64,000 nucleotides of DNA from Profundibacter sp033851955 (GCA_033851955.1 JAWSVK010000007.1:62001-126000); one strand, 5' to 3'. Counted from the first letter of the stretch, positions 17,409 through 26,776 are shown. Numbers and translations: made by a program. The notes: generated from the sequence alone by a model not told the origin.

Positions 17409-17858
17409 CTAACTTTCGATTTTGTAAAGTGTATTCCAACGCAATTTCGCCGATGAATTTAGCTCGGCGAATTCATGCAATGAGCGGAGTTTCCGGCGAT
17501 CAGCATTTGCACCTCCGCCCATTTGGATGTCTGTAAGGAACAGAGCAGTATTTACAGGTGACGCTTGTTGCATTTCTTTTACAATCGCGCTGATCTCATG
17601 AAATACCTTAGGGTCGAACCGAAAGAAAACACCCCCGCTAACCTCCCAATCAATAGCATGTCCACAAAACCAGAGAGGTTCTTCTTTTTCTTGAGTCAGC
17701 CCAAGGTGGACAATGAGGCCGTCTAGTCCGAGCAAGTCGGATGCGAAGAGATCGCGGTCACTTACGATATTTTGAGATTTCCGAATTGCAAAATAACTTA
17801 AGTCATCAAAATTTCCCAGCGAATGAGCGCCTACAGAAATGATCTCGATTGTTGGCAT
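17409..17858 (-). CDS. Hypothetical protein, 149 residues
   Basis: I do not recognise this protein. It begins MPTIEIISVGAHSLGNFDDLSYFAIRKS, with no signal peptide and no membrane segment. It contains acidic and aromatic patches (EPLWFCGHAIDWEVSGGVFFRFDPK) and ends in a basic stretch. The ATG at 17858 has AGGAG nine bases upstream, making this start and the gene itself credible. Base composition is visibly richer in A and T than its neighbours, which suggests acquisition by transfer. It sits between the cupin gene and a structured intergenic element. Function unknown. Confidence 0.65.
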   Translation of the reverse strand: MPTIEIISVGAHSLGNFDDLSYFAIRKSQNIVSDRDLFASDLLGLDGLIVHLGLTQEKEEPLWFCGHAIDWEVSGGVFFRFDPKVFHEISAIVKEMQQASPVNTALFLTDIQMGGGANADRRKLRSLHEFAELNSSAKLRWNTLYKIES

Positions 17859-17967
17859 ATAATCACTCCTAATTGACTGACAGCGTGCATGCAAACTGTT
17901 CTCTTAACGAAACAAACTTTTTGAAAATTCAAACAGTTTAGGGCCACGGCAGATTTTCATTCTATAT

Positions 17968-17988
17968 TGCCTTTGCAAAGTAAAGGCA
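17968..17988. other. Short hairpin next to the 66-base fold
   Basis: TGCCTTT-GCAAAGT-AAAGGCA is a perfect seven-base stem with a seven-base loop. Its right arm overlaps the first four bases of the larger fold at 17985-18050, so the two structures would be mutually exclusive in RNA. It lies downstream of trpS on the minus strand. Confidence 0.4.
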
Positions 17989-18050
17989 GCGCCCGGACCT
18001 CCCCCATGGGAGGGCGCTTCGCACCCACCCCGAGGTCCATGCGCGGTGCC
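17985..18050. other. 66-base near-perfect rod-like inverted repeat after trpS
   Basis: Outer arms GGCAGCGC and GCGC-GG-TGCC pair with a two-base bulge. Next, GGACCTC pairs with GAGGTCC. The core GGGAGGGCGC-TTC-GCACCCACCC forms ten-base arms with one mismatch and one wobble around a three-base loop. In all, roughly 25 pairs form in either strand. It sits 25 bases beyond the trpS stop codon in a 217-base gap. It could be part of a terminator region, a structured small RNA or a repetitive palindromic element. There is no T-run, so it is not a simple terminator. Confidence 0.55.
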
Positions 18051-18075
18051 TAATTGGGAGGAATTCGCTTTATGC

Positions 18076-19092
18076 CTAACGCACCATCCCGATAATTTCC
18101 AACGTCTGCGCCAAGATCGGGTCAGCAATCGCGCGGGCCTTGTCGGCACCCGTGCGCAGGATTTTGTCGATCTCGTCGGGCGTTTGCATCAGCCGTGCCA
18201 TTTCGCCGGAAATAGGCGACAGTTTGGCGACCGCCATATCGGCCAGCATGGGTTTAAATTCGGAAAACTGTTTGCCACCAACATCCGCCAACACTTGATC
18301 TACCGACATGTCACCCAAAGCCGCGTAGATGTTGACCAGATTACTGGCCTCAGGACGGCCTTCAAGCCCCTCAGCCTCAGAGGGCAACCCGTCCGCATCC
18401 GATTTGGCCTTGCGGATTTTCTGCGCAATCGTGTCGGCGTCATCGGTCATGTTGATCCGGCTTTTGTCTGACGGGTCGGACTTGGACATCTTTTTGGAGC
18501 CATCCCGCAGTGACATCACACGGGTCGCTTCGCCCTCGATCACAGGTTCGGTGATGGGAAAGAAATCGACGCCGTAGTCATGGTTAAACTTGGCCGCAAT
18601 GTCGCGGGTCAGTTCAATATGCTGCTTTTGATCTTCGCCAACCGGCACGTGCGTCGCGTGATAAACCAAAATATCCGCCGCCATCAAAGCCGGATAGCTG
18701 AACAACCCAACCGATGCATTCTCGCGATTTTTACCGGCCTTGTCCTTGAATTGGGTCATCCGGTTCAACCAGCCCATGCGGGCAACGCAGCTGAAAATCC
18801 AACCAAGCTCGGCGTGGGCCGAAACCTGTGATTGATTGAACAGCGTCGATTTGGCAGGGTCCAACCCCGCCGCAATGTAGCCCGCGCACAGCTCGCGGGT
18901 GGCGCGGCGCAGATCGGCGGGGTCTTGCCAGACGGTGATGGCATGCATGTCGACCATGCAATAAATGGTTTCAATGCCGCTATCCTGCATCGAAACAAAG
19001 CGCTTGATCGCGCCCAAATAGTTGCCAAGGGTCAGGCCGCCGGATGGCTGGATACCTGAAAAGACGCGGGGTGTGTGGACCACCTCTGTCAT
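18076..19092 (-). CDS. trpS: Tryptophanyl-tRNA synthetase
   Basis: Class I aminoacyl-tRNA synthetase of 338 residues that charges tRNA-Trp. The HIGH-equivalent motif is in GIQPSGGLTLGNYLGAIKRF near residue 13 (TLGN), and the KMSKS loop is intact (DGSKKMSKSDPSD near residue 200). VPVGEDQKQHIELTRDIA in between is typical of bacterial TrpS. The ATG at 19092 is at the usual position for the family. It is divergent from the rhomboid-like gene. In related genomes trpS is often close to murJ and glnD, as here. Confidence 0.97.
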   Translation of the reverse strand: MTEVVHTPRVFSGIQPSGGLTLGNYLGAIKRFVSMQDSGIETIYCMVDMHAITVWQDPADLRRATRELCAGYIAAGLDPAKSTLFNQSQVSAHAELGWIFSCVARMGWLNRMTQFKDKAGKNRENASVGLFSYPALMAADILVYHATHVPVGEDQKQHIELTRDIAAKFNHDYGVDFFPITEPVIEGEATRVMSLRDGSKKMSKSDPSDKSRINMTDDADTIAQKIRKAKSDADGLPSEAEGLEGRPEASNLVNIYAALGDMSVDQVLADVGGKQFSEFKPMLADMAVAKLSPISGEMARLMQTPDEIDKILRTGADKARAIADPILAQTLEIIGMVR

Positions 19093-19171
19093 AATAATTC
19101 TCCGTCTGGATTAAACTGGTGGTTTGGCTTACCCATGCGGGCAAGGGCCGTCAACCAAAGGAGCCTATAAG

Positions 19172-19858
19172 ATGAGCAGTAACCCCGATGTTTCCCCCGT
19201 CAATCCGTTGCCACCCGTCGTGGTAGCGTTGGCTTTGGCGATCTTTATGGTCGAGGCAGCGTTCAATCTGGGCGCACGCGGTCTGCTTGGTGGGCCCGAA
19301 GCTATTGGTTGGCGCTCAGCCGCGATTGGCACCTACACCCCGTCGGGGATGTTGTTCGACCGGATGATCGAGGCGAGCCGCTATCCGGCTGAACATTTGT
19401 TGCGGTTTGTGACCTATCCGTTCATCCACGTGAGCTTCACCCATATGATATTTGCGGTGGTGCTGTTGCTGGCGCTGGGCAAATTTGTAGGCGAAATATT
19501 TCGCTGGTGGGCCGTACTGTTGGTGTTCTTTGGTGCGAGCATCATGGGGGCTGTAGTCTATGGGTTTTTCATCGACAGCCGAGTTGCATTGATCGGGGCC
19601 TACCCTGCCGTTTATGGCTTGATCGGAGCATTCACTTTCCTGCTTTGGGTGGATCTGGTCCAACATGGTGCGAACCAATACCGCGCTTTCACGCTGATCG
19701 GATTCTTATTGTTCATCCAGCTGGTGTTTGGTGTGTTCTTCGGTGGCGGTCCTGATTGGATCGCTGACGTGGCCGGATTTATCACCGGATTTTTGGTGTC
19801 ATTCGTCGTTAGTCCGGGGGGATGGTCACGGGCGCTGCGTCAGTTGCGGCGGCGGTAG
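19172..19858 (+). CDS. Rhomboid-family membrane protein lacking catalytic residues
   Basis: 228-residue inner-membrane protein with about six membrane segments and the rhomboid block RFVTYPFIHVSFTHMIFAVVLL. Active rhomboid proteases need HxxxN in the second helix, GxSG in the fourth and a histidine in the sixth. Here the positions read HMIFA, GAYP (in IGAYPAVYGLIGAF) and DVAGFITGF, so the asparagine, serine and histidine are all replaced. The fold appears kept while proteolysis is lost, as in iRhoms and derlins. Start at 19172 because AAAGGAG precedes it. The role may be binding or quality control of membrane proteins, which is inference. Confidence 0.75.
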   Translation: MSSNPDVSPVNPLPPVVVALALAIFMVEAAFNLGARGLLGGPEAIGWRSAAIGTYTPSGMLFDRMIEASRYPAEHLLRFVTYPFIHVSFTHMIFAVVLLLALGKFVGEIFRWWAVLLVFFGASIMGAVVYGFFIDSRVALIGAYPAVYGLIGAFTFLLWVDLVQHGANQYRAFTLIGFLLFIQLVFGVFFGGGPDWIADVAGFITGFLVSFVVSPGGWSRALRQLRRR

Positions 19859-19878
19859 CTGAGTTCTGAACGGCGCCT

Positions 19879-21420
19879 CTAGCGGCGCATGGAGCGGCGA
19901 AAATCTGAGATATTAAATGCGCCGATCAACTGACCCGTGCCGAAATAACTGATGACGCCGCTTAGAACCAACAGGATCAGCGCCAGATAGCGCCAAGCGC
20001 CTGCCACAAACATGGGGTTCAAAACCAGTTGTGCTGCGACCAATGCCACACCCATCAAAATTGATGCAATGATGATACGCCAGATGCGTGATTTAAACCG
20101 CTGATCCAGACGCGCTGAGATACCCATTTTGCGTGACCCAAGCCACAGCAGTAACACCATGCCCCAACTGGCCAGCGTGGCCCCGATCGCGGCAGCCAAA
20201 TAGCCGATGGTGGGCGCAAGACCAATGGCCAACGCCGCATTGATCACCATCGCAACCAGCGCATAGTAGAACGGACGTTTGGTATCAGCGCGGGCAAAGA
20301 ACAAGGGCTGATAGATTTTTTGCAACACAAAGGCAGGCAAGCCGAGCCCGTAAATCTGCACGGCCGCCGCAGTGGCGACGGTGTCATCGGGGCCGAACTT
20401 GCCACGCTGAAACAGCACCTCAACCAGCGGCAGCGGAATGATAACCAACGCCACGGCGGCAGGGATCGTCAGCGCAAGCGAGATTTCACCTGCCCGTGAA
20501 AACGCGTCTTGACCGCCGGTCTCATCGCCCGCCTGTAGGCGACGTGACAGTTCGGGCAGCAACACAATGCCGATGGCGATGCCCACCACGCCAAGCGGCA
20601 GTTGATACAAGCGATCCGCGTTATAAAGCCACGCAACAGCGGAATCGAACTGGCTGGCGACTTGGCGTCCGACCAACAGATTGACCTGCACCACACCACC
20701 GGCCAAGGCGGCAGGGGCCGCGATGAGGGCAAGCCGCTTTAGATCGGGCGTCAGCACGGGGCGTCTGGGGATCAGGGTGAAACCGGCACGACTGGCGGCG
20801 ATCCAAACCAGCACCAATTGGGCAATGCCGGCTACGGGCACTACCCATGATAGCGCCAAGCCAATGTCAGCCCCCATAGCTCCGCTGACGATCAGCGTTG
20901 CTATGAAGATAACATTCAGCAACACAGGAGCCGCTGCTGCTGCGGTAAATCTGTGCATGGCATTCAGCAAGCCCGATAAAAGGGCCGCAAGCGAAATGAA
21001 CAGGATAAACGGGAACACAATACGCCCGTAAGTGACCGCCAGATCAAACCGTTCATCCCCGACAAAGCCGCTGGCCATTGCCCAGACCAGCCACGGCATT
21101 GCAAACATCGCGACCGCCGTGAATATGATCAAAACAGTCGCCAACCCGCTGAACGCATCACGGGCAAAGCCGAGCGGGTCGTCATTTGCTTCTAGTTTTT
21201 TGGAAAACATCGGCACAAAGGCCATGTTGAACGCGCCTTCAGCAAAGAAACGGCGAAACATGTTTGGCAGAGAAAACGCAACGATAAACGCCTGCGCCGC
21301 CGGACCAGTCCCCAAAAACGCTGCAATCATCGCATCGCGCACAAACCCCAACACACGGCTCAGCAACGTCCAACCGCCGACGGTCAGAAACCCACCCAAC
21401 ATTCGTTTGCCAGCACTCAT
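19879..21420 (-). CDS. murJ: Lipid II flippase MurJ (MviN)
   Basis: 513-residue polytopic membrane protein of the MOP superfamily that moves lipid II across the inner membrane for peptidoglycan synthesis. It has about 14 hydrophobic segments. The N-terminus contains the family block TLLSRVLGFVRDAMIAAFLGTGPAAQAFIVAFSLPNMFRRFFAEGAFNMAFVP (seen at about 18-68, with the conserved arginines and the FRR and AEGAF signatures). Its start overlaps the glnD stop by four bases, so expression is coupled. The glnD-murJ-trpS order is common in alphaproteobacteria. Confidence 0.95.
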   Translation of the reverse strand: MSAGKRMLGGFLTVGGWTLLSRVLGFVRDAMIAAFLGTGPAAQAFIVAFSLPNMFRRFFAEGAFNMAFVPMFSKKLEANDDPLGFARDAFSGLATVLIIFTAVAMFAMPWLVWAMASGFVGDERFDLAVTYGRIVFPFILFISLAALLSGLLNAMHRFTAAAAAPVLLNVIFIATLIVSGAMGADIGLALSWVVPVAGIAQLVLVWIAASRAGFTLIPRRPVLTPDLKRLALIAAPAALAGGVVQVNLLVGRQVASQFDSAVAWLYNADRLYQLPLGVVGIAIGIVLLPELSRRLQAGDETGGQDAFSRAGEISLALTIPAAVALVIIPLPLVEVLFQRGKFGPDDTVATAAAVQIYGLGLPAFVLQKIYQPLFFARADTKRPFYYALVAMVINAALAIGLAPTIGYLAAAIGATLASWGMVLLLWLGSRKMGISARLDQRFKSRIWRIIIASILMGVALVAAQLVLNPMFVAGAWRYLALILLVLSGVISYFGTGQLIGAFNISDFRRSMRR

Positions 21421-24191
21421 GTTTCCTGTGCCCTTTTGAAACCCGCAACGATCGCTTCTTTCAGGCGGTCCTTTAGCATATCTTGGCGGGTTTCCTCGTG
21501 GTATTTTAGGCCGAACATGTCTTTGACGTAAAACGTATCCACCACTTGCTCGCCATACGTCGCAATCACCGCCGAAGCGATATAGACATTGGCGTTGGCC
21601 AAGGTGCGGGTCAAATCGAACAGCAGGGCTGGGCGATCACGGGTGTCGACCTCGATGATCGTGTAAATCTCGCTGCCCTCATTATCAAAGGTGATGGTGG
21701 TCGGCACCTTAAAGGCCCGTTCGCGTTTCTTGATTTTGTCACGGTTTTCAAGGGCGTCGCGCGGGATTACTTCGCCTTTGAGGGTTTTCAGGATCATGCT
21801 GCGCAACCGTTTCAGCCGTGGCCCCTCGTAAGGGGATCCATCATCATCCTGTATCCAGAAAATCGACGTCGCGTAACCGTCTTTGGTGGTATAGGTGTTG
21901 GCATCTACCACATTGGCCCCCACCAGCGCCAATGCCCCTGCAAGCCGCGAAAAAATGCCCGGATGGTCGGCCAGCGCAAAACAAGCGCGAGTGGCGTCCC
22001 GGGCTTCGCTAGGGGTCAAATCAATGCGGATTTCACCCTCGGGTAAATCTTTTAGCAACTTGGCAAAGATCACATGCGCATGCGCGCGCATGCCCTGCCA
22101 GTATGGGCTGTAATGACGGCTGGTCTCGACTTTCAAATCCTTTTTGCTCCAGTCGGACAGGCTGGCGCGCAAAGCTTTTTTGGCCTCGGTTTCGCGTGCG
22201 GTCCGGTTGAAGGCCTCGACCCCGTTTTCCAGCACGGATTTGGTGTCGGCATAGAGGTTGCGCAATAACATGGCCTTCCAGTTGTTCCACGTATCAGGCC
22301 CAACTCCGCGAATATCGCAAACCGTCAACAACAGCAGCAGATCCAACTGTTCAACCGATTTCACCGATTTGGCAAAGCCGCGAATGGTGCGCGGATCAGA
22401 TATGTCGCGCTTCTGGGCCACATCTGACATCAGCAAATGGTTGCGCACCAACCATTCGACCGTTTTGCAGTCATCCGGTTTCAGACCCAGCCGTGGCGCA
22501 ATTTTGCGCGCCATTTTGGCACCTAAAATCGAGTGGTCTTCGTCGCGCCCCTTGCCGATATCATGCAGTAACAAGGCCACATACAGGACTTTGCGATTGA
22601 TACCATTCTTCAAGATGCCCGAGGCAACGGGGAGTTCTTCGACCAGTTCTTCACGCTCAATTTGTGCAAGGTTCGAGATGCACTGGATCGTGTGCTCGTC
22701 CACAGTATAGGAGTGATACATATTGAACTGCATCATCGCCACAATTGGCTCAAATTCAGGTATAAAAGCGGACAGCACGCCCAATTCGTTCATCCTGCGC
22801 AAGGCACGTTCAGGGTTGCCGTGTTTGAGCATCAGATCAAGGAAAATGCGGGTCGCTTCCTTGTTATGGCGCATCTCGTCATCAATCAGATCAAAGTTCG
22901 CAACCACAAGCCGCATCGCATCAGGATGGATCAAAACTCCGGTGCGTAACGCCTCTTCAAACAGGCGCAGGATGTTCAACTTATCCAAAAGAAAAGTCTC
23001 TTCATCCGCAATGTTCAAACGGTTTTGGACAATCACATAACCGGCCTTGGCTTTTTTGCGCCGCCGAAAGAACCGCATCAGCCGGGGTTCTTTTTTGACG
23101 TGGCTGGCCTCGAGCGCGGTTAGGAAAATACGGGTCAGCTCGCCAACATGAGTGGCATGGCGAAAATAGTCCTGCATGAAATGTTCAACCGCCCGCCGAC
23201 CACCCTGGTCGACATATCCCATGCGCGCAGCCACATCGACTTGCAGATCAAACGTGAGCTGTTCCATCGCGCGCCCAGTCACCAGATGCAGATGGCATCG
23301 GGTCGCCCAGAGAAAATTTTCTGCCTCGGCGAAATTGTCGTATTCGTTTTGGGTGAAGAGGCCAAGATCTATCAGATCAGCCACATCATCGACACGGTGA
23401 ATATACTTGGAAATCCAAAACAATGACTGAAGGTCACGTAGCCCACCCTTGCCCTCTTTGATGTTTGGCTCGACCATATAGCGCTGGCCACCCTGTTTTT
23501 TGTGACGAGCGGCGCGCTCTTCCAGCTTGGCCTCGATAAATTCAGGGCCTGTGTTGCGAAACAACTCTTGCCACAGAACGTCCGGCAACTCTTCGGCCAA
23601 AGCTTGATCGCCCGCCAAAAAACGTTCCTCCAGCAGTGCGGTACGGATGGTGAAATCTTCTCGACCCAACCGAACACAGTCTTTGATTGTGCGGCTGGAG
23701 TGACCGACTTTCAGGCGCAAATCCCACAGCATATAGAGCATGGATTCAATCACGCTCTCGGCCCAAGCCGTCATTTTGTAAGGCGTCAAAAACAGCAGGT
23801 CGATGTCGGAATGCGGCGCCATTTCGGCGCGTCCTGATCCGCCAACCGCCACAACGGTCAGGCGCTCAGCGGCGGTTGGGTTGGCTATTTTATGCAACTT
23901 CGTGGTGGCGACGCGGTAGGTTGTCTTGACGATACAATCCGCAAGATAGGCGTAGGCGCGTGTGGCGCGGTGCGCGTCGAATGGGTCGGATGCGAATGTT
24001 GTTTCGATGATGGTCGTGCCGCGCTCGCGTGCGCCCATCAGGTAGGCGACGGTTGCCGCGCGGATTGCGCGCCCGTCCTTGGCCTCAAAAAACGCGGCTT
24101 CAAGCGTTTCCCATGCGGCCTCATCATCAAAAATGTCCTTCGCCGGACAGATCAAGTTGTCCGGCGAAAACAAAGTGCTGTGCGTGTTCAT
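21417..24191 (-). CDS. glnD: PII uridylyltransferase / uridylyl-removing enzyme
   Basis: Bifunctional nitrogen sensor of 924 residues that uridylylates PII proteins under nitrogen limitation and deuridylylates them when glutamine is high. Domains in order: nucleotidyltransferase with GGSGRAEMAPHSDIDLLFL around residue 115, helical GlnD linker (GKGGLRDLQSLFWI), HD domain with LLHDIGKGRDEDHS around residue 525, and two C-terminal ACT domains (beginning near GIFSRLAGALALVGANV and RPALLFDLTRTLANANV). Both catalytic centres look intact. The gene is translationally coupled to murJ, an arrangement linking cell-wall synthesis and nitrogen signalling only by position. Confidence 0.96.
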   Translation of the reverse strand: MNTHSTLFSPDNLICPAKDIFDDEAAWETLEAAFFEAKDGRAIRAATVAYLMGARERGTTIIETTFASDPFDAHRATRAYAYLADCIVKTTYRVATTKLHKIANPTAAERLTVVAVGGSGRAEMAPHSDIDLLFLTPYKMTAWAESVIESMLYMLWDLRLKVGHSSRTIKDCVRLGREDFTIRTALLEERFLAGDQALAEELPDVLWQELFRNTGPEFIEAKLEERAARHKKQGGQRYMVEPNIKEGKGGLRDLQSLFWISKYIHRVDDVADLIDLGLFTQNEYDNFAEAENFLWATRCHLHLVTGRAMEQLTFDLQVDVAARMGYVDQGGRRAVEHFMQDYFRHATHVGELTRIFLTALEASHVKKEPRLMRFFRRRKKAKAGYVIVQNRLNIADEETFLLDKLNILRLFEEALRTGVLIHPDAMRLVVANFDLIDDEMRHNKEATRIFLDLMLKHGNPERALRRMNELGVLSAFIPEFEPIVAMMQFNMYHSYTVDEHTIQCISNLAQIEREELVEELPVASGILKNGINRKVLYVALLLHDIGKGRDEDHSILGAKMARKIAPRLGLKPDDCKTVEWLVRNHLLMSDVAQKRDISDPRTIRGFAKSVKSVEQLDLLLLLTVCDIRGVGPDTWNNWKAMLLRNLYADTKSVLENGVEAFNRTARETEAKKALRASLSDWSKKDLKVETSRHYSPYWQGMRAHAHVIFAKLLKDLPEGEIRIDLTPSEARDATRACFALADHPGIFSRLAGALALVGANVVDANTYTTKDGYATSIFWIQDDDGSPYEGPRLKRLRSMILKTLKGEVIPRDALENRDKIKKRERAFKVPTTITFDNEGSEIYTIIEVDTRDRPALLFDLTRTLANANVYIASAVIATYGEQVVDTFYVKDMFGLKYHEETRQDMLKDRLKEAIVAGFKRAQET

Positions 24192-24202
24192 CGGTACGTG
24201 AT

Positions 24203-25387
24203 CTAAAAGCCAGCTCCGCCAAAGCTGCGAGGCGCAGCGTCAACGATAACGACTTGGTTGTTCTGGATTTGCGCAACCGCAAGGCCGCGTTGATTGCTGC
24301 CATCCGCACGCAGACGGAAGATGCCGCTGGCGCCCACAAACCCAGAAGATTGTGTCAGGCTCGCGGTTGTCAGCGCGTTGGGTTTGCCGGTTTTTGCCAA
24401 CACACCGATGGCGGCAATGGCGTCATAAGACAGATTGGCGATTGCATGCGGTGGCTGCCCGAAAGCGCCACTGTAACGCGCATTGAACTTGGCGCTCATG
24501 CCGGGATGGGGCAGGGCAAACCAGCCGCCTTGGACGCCCGGCAGGGCCAGAGTTTGGGCCGGAATATCCCAGCGGGTCAATCCGAGGAATTTGACAAGGT
24601 TTTTGTCGACACCATGCTCAGGCAGCATTTGGATCAGCAACGGCAGCGCTCCTGCGGTATCTGAAGTAAAAAACACGGCCTGCGCACCCGAGTTGCGAAT
24701 GGTGCTGGCGATACCAGGGACCGCACTAATAATGCCGTCTTGGGAAAACTCATATGACCCAACGCCGGCTTGCGATGCACCAGAATTGGCAATGGCGCTG
24801 GCAATCGCAGCGCGTCCGACTTCGCCGGCATTCGTGCGGGCATGAACCGTCATGATATTGCCGCGGCCCTGTTTCTTGGCGTAGCTGACCAAACGGTTCG
24901 CGGTGTTTTGAAACGTGTGACCCAGAATAAAGACGTTTCCGCCAGCAATTTGAACATTGTTTGAAAAGGCGAGCACATTCACATTGCGCCCTGCAACCGC
25001 GACACCCACGGCGTTGGCGGCTTCTGCATATAGCGGGCCAATGATGATTTTAGCGCCATCGTCCACAGCCTTAATCGCGACCGATGCGGCCTGATTTGGA
25101 TTGCCCGCGGTGTTATAAACGCGCAGGTCAATTTTCACGCCTTGCAGATCAGCAATCGCCAAACGGGCAGCATTTTCTAAATTTTTGGCCAGCAAATCGT
25201 CGCCACCATTGCCTGACCCACCAGGAACGAGCAGGGCGACGGGCACGGGGGCGCTGGGGTCAATTTTTTGCCCACCACCGCCACCACCGCTAAGGCTGAC
25301 CGGCTGACAGGCAGCCAGCCAAATGAATGACATCAGGGCAACAATGCGCCCCACATACTTCTTGGATTTACTCAATAATGAAAACAT
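24203..25387 (-). CDS. Penicillin-binding protein activator-like lipoprotein
   Basis: 394-residue periplasmic protein with a lipobox (IWLAAC near residue 27) followed by a serine/glycine-rich linker with six consecutive glycines. The body has the type 1 periplasmic-binding fold: VPVALLVPGGSG, AKIIIGPLYAEAANAVGVAV and RLVSYAKKQGRGNIM. It resembles the LpoA C-terminal domain, which activates PBP1A, and also amino-acid-binding proteins. The lack of permease genes and the lipid anchor favour the PBP-activator reading. The ATG at 25387 starts a clear signal peptide. The longer TTG frame to 25486 is less likely. It is divergent from rsmI. Confidence 0.75.
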   Translation of the reverse strand: MFSLLSKSKKYVGRIVALMSFIWLAACQPVSLSGGGGGGQKIDPSAPVPVALLVPGGSGNGGDDLLAKNLENAARLAIADLQGVKIDLRVYNTAGNPNQAASVAIKAVDDGAKIIIGPLYAEAANAVGVAVAGRNVNVLAFSNNVQIAGGNVFILGHTFQNTANRLVSYAKKQGRGNIMTVHARTNAGEVGRAAIASAIANSGASQAGVGSYEFSQDGIISAVPGIASTIRNSGAQAVFFTSDTAGALPLLIQMLPEHGVDKNLVKFLGLTRWDIPAQTLALPGVQGGWFALPHPGMSAKFNARYSGAFGQPPHAIANLSYDAIAAIGVLAKTGKPNALTTASLTQSSGFVGASGIFRLRADGSNQRGLAVAQIQNNQVVIVDAAPRSFGGAGF

Positions 25388-25479
25388 AGGTTGATCCCCG
25401 CTCCTGTGCGCGTAATGATTCAGGCAATGTGAACCTAAGCGCTCACAAGAAAATAGTAAACGCCGCGAAGGGTGTGATT

Positions 25480-26346
25480 TTGCCAAATTTTGAAAAGAAG
25501 CAACTCTCTGCCGGACTTTATTTTGTTGCGACGCCGATTGGGGCGGCGCGCGACATCACTTTGCGCGGGCTGGATATATTGGCCTCGGCGGATGCGATCG
25601 CCGCTGAAGACACACGCACAGCCAAACGTCTGATGGAAATTCACGGCATCCCGCTGGGCGACAGACCGGTGATTGCCTATCACGACCACAACGGCGGACA
25701 GGTGCGCCCGCGCCTGATGCGTTTGCTAGAGGAAGGCAAGTCGTTGGCCTATGTCTCCGAAGCCGGAACGCCATTGGTTGCGGACCCTGGGTATGCGCTG
25801 GGACGCGCAGTGATCGACGCAGGCATTCAGGTGATCGGCGCGCCAGGCCCATCAGCGATTATTGCAGCGCTTACGGTTGCAGGCCTGCCGACCGACAGGT
25901 TTTTCTTCGCGGGATTCGCGCCGAATGCCAAAGGCGCGCGCCGCCGGTTTTTTGAAGAATTTGCCGAAGTGCCCGGAACGCTGGTGTTTTATGAATCACC
26001 AAAGCGCATTCACGCAATGTTAGCGGACTTGGTGCAAACATTGGGCGGGACGCGGCAAGCGGCCGTCTGTCGCGAACTGACAAAACGGTTCGAAGAAATT
26101 TCGCGCGGCACATTGGACGACTTGGTTGAGGCGTTTTCAGAACGCTCGGTTAAAGGTGAAATTGTGGTTTTGGTGGATCGGGCGCGGGTCAGCGCCGTTT
26201 CAGAACAAACCATGGAGGAAGCATTGGTGGAAGCGTTGAAAACCATGCGGATCAAGGATGCAGCAACGGCCGTAGCCGAAGCCTTGGGCATCCAGCGTCG
26301 CAAAGTGTACCAAGCCGCGTTATCGATGGAAAAGAATAAGGAATGA
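25480..26346 (+). CDS. rsmI: 16S rRNA (cytidine-1402-2'-O)-methyltransferase
   Basis: SAM-dependent enzyme methylating C1402 of 16S rRNA at the ribosomal P site. 288 residues from a TTG at 25480, chosen because AAGGG precedes it by seven bases and the product then begins MPNFEKKQLSAGLYFVATPIG as in relatives. A GTG at 25429 opens the same frame further upstream but lacks family similarity. Family motifs: ITLRGLDILASADAIAAEDTR, YVSEAGTPLVADPGYALGR, GAPGPSAIIAALTVAGLPTDRF and VFYESPKRI. Four-base overlap with the following YraN gene shows coupling. Confidence 0.93.
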   Translation: MPNFEKKQLSAGLYFVATPIGAARDITLRGLDILASADAIAAEDTRTAKRLMEIHGIPLGDRPVIAYHDHNGGQVRPRLMRLLEEGKSLAYVSEAGTPLVADPGYALGRAVIDAGIQVIGAPGPSAIIAALTVAGLPTDRFFFAGFAPNAKGARRRFFEEFAEVPGTLVFYESPKRIHAMLADLVQTLGGTRQAAVCRELTKRFEEISRGTLDDLVEAFSERSVKGEIVVLVDRARVSAVSEQTMEEALVEALKTMRIKDAATAVAEALGIQRRKVYQAALSMEKNKE

Positions 26347-26699
26347 GCGGACTCACCTCCTATCACGCTGGATTGGCGGCAGAAGGAGCCGTTGAAGAAC
26401 ACTACGTTCGAAAGGGGTATCTGATTGCAGATCGCCGTTGGCGCGGGGCAGGCGGCGAAATTGATATTATTGCGCGGGACGGGGATGAATTGATCTTTAT
26501 CGAGGTTAAGAAAAGCCGCGATTTTGCCCGTGCCGCTGAGCAGCTGTCACATCACCAAATGACGCGCATTTTCAATACGGCCAGTGAATTTTTGGCAGGC
26601 GAGCCAAATGGGCAAGACACAAATGTGCGATTTGACGTCGCCTTGATGGATGAAGTCGGCCACATTCAGGTGATTGAAAATGCATTCGGGCAGGGATGA
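26343..26699 (+). CDS. YraN family (UPF0102) nuclease-like protein
   Basis: 118-residue protein of the restriction-endonuclease-like fold. The conserved block GAGGEIDIIARDGDELIFIEVKK (quoted as GGEIDIIARDGDELIFIEVK, residues 37-57) carries the E...D...ExK catalytic pattern of this superfamily. The biological role of YraN proteins is unresolved. Their standard position is beside rsmI, as here. It overlaps the rsmI stop by four bases. Confidence 0.9.
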   Translation: MSGLTSYHAGLAAEGAVEEHYVRKGYLIADRRWRGAGGEIDIIARDGDELIFIEVKKSRDFARAAEQLSHHQMTRIFNTASEFLAGEPNGQDTNVRFDVALMDEVGHIQVIENAFGQG

Positions 26700-26776
26700 C
26701 GCCCAAAGAATGGCGCATAGCCATTGAACCCCAAACCACACTGCGCCATGTAGGTGAGGTGCATAAGGGGAAAACC

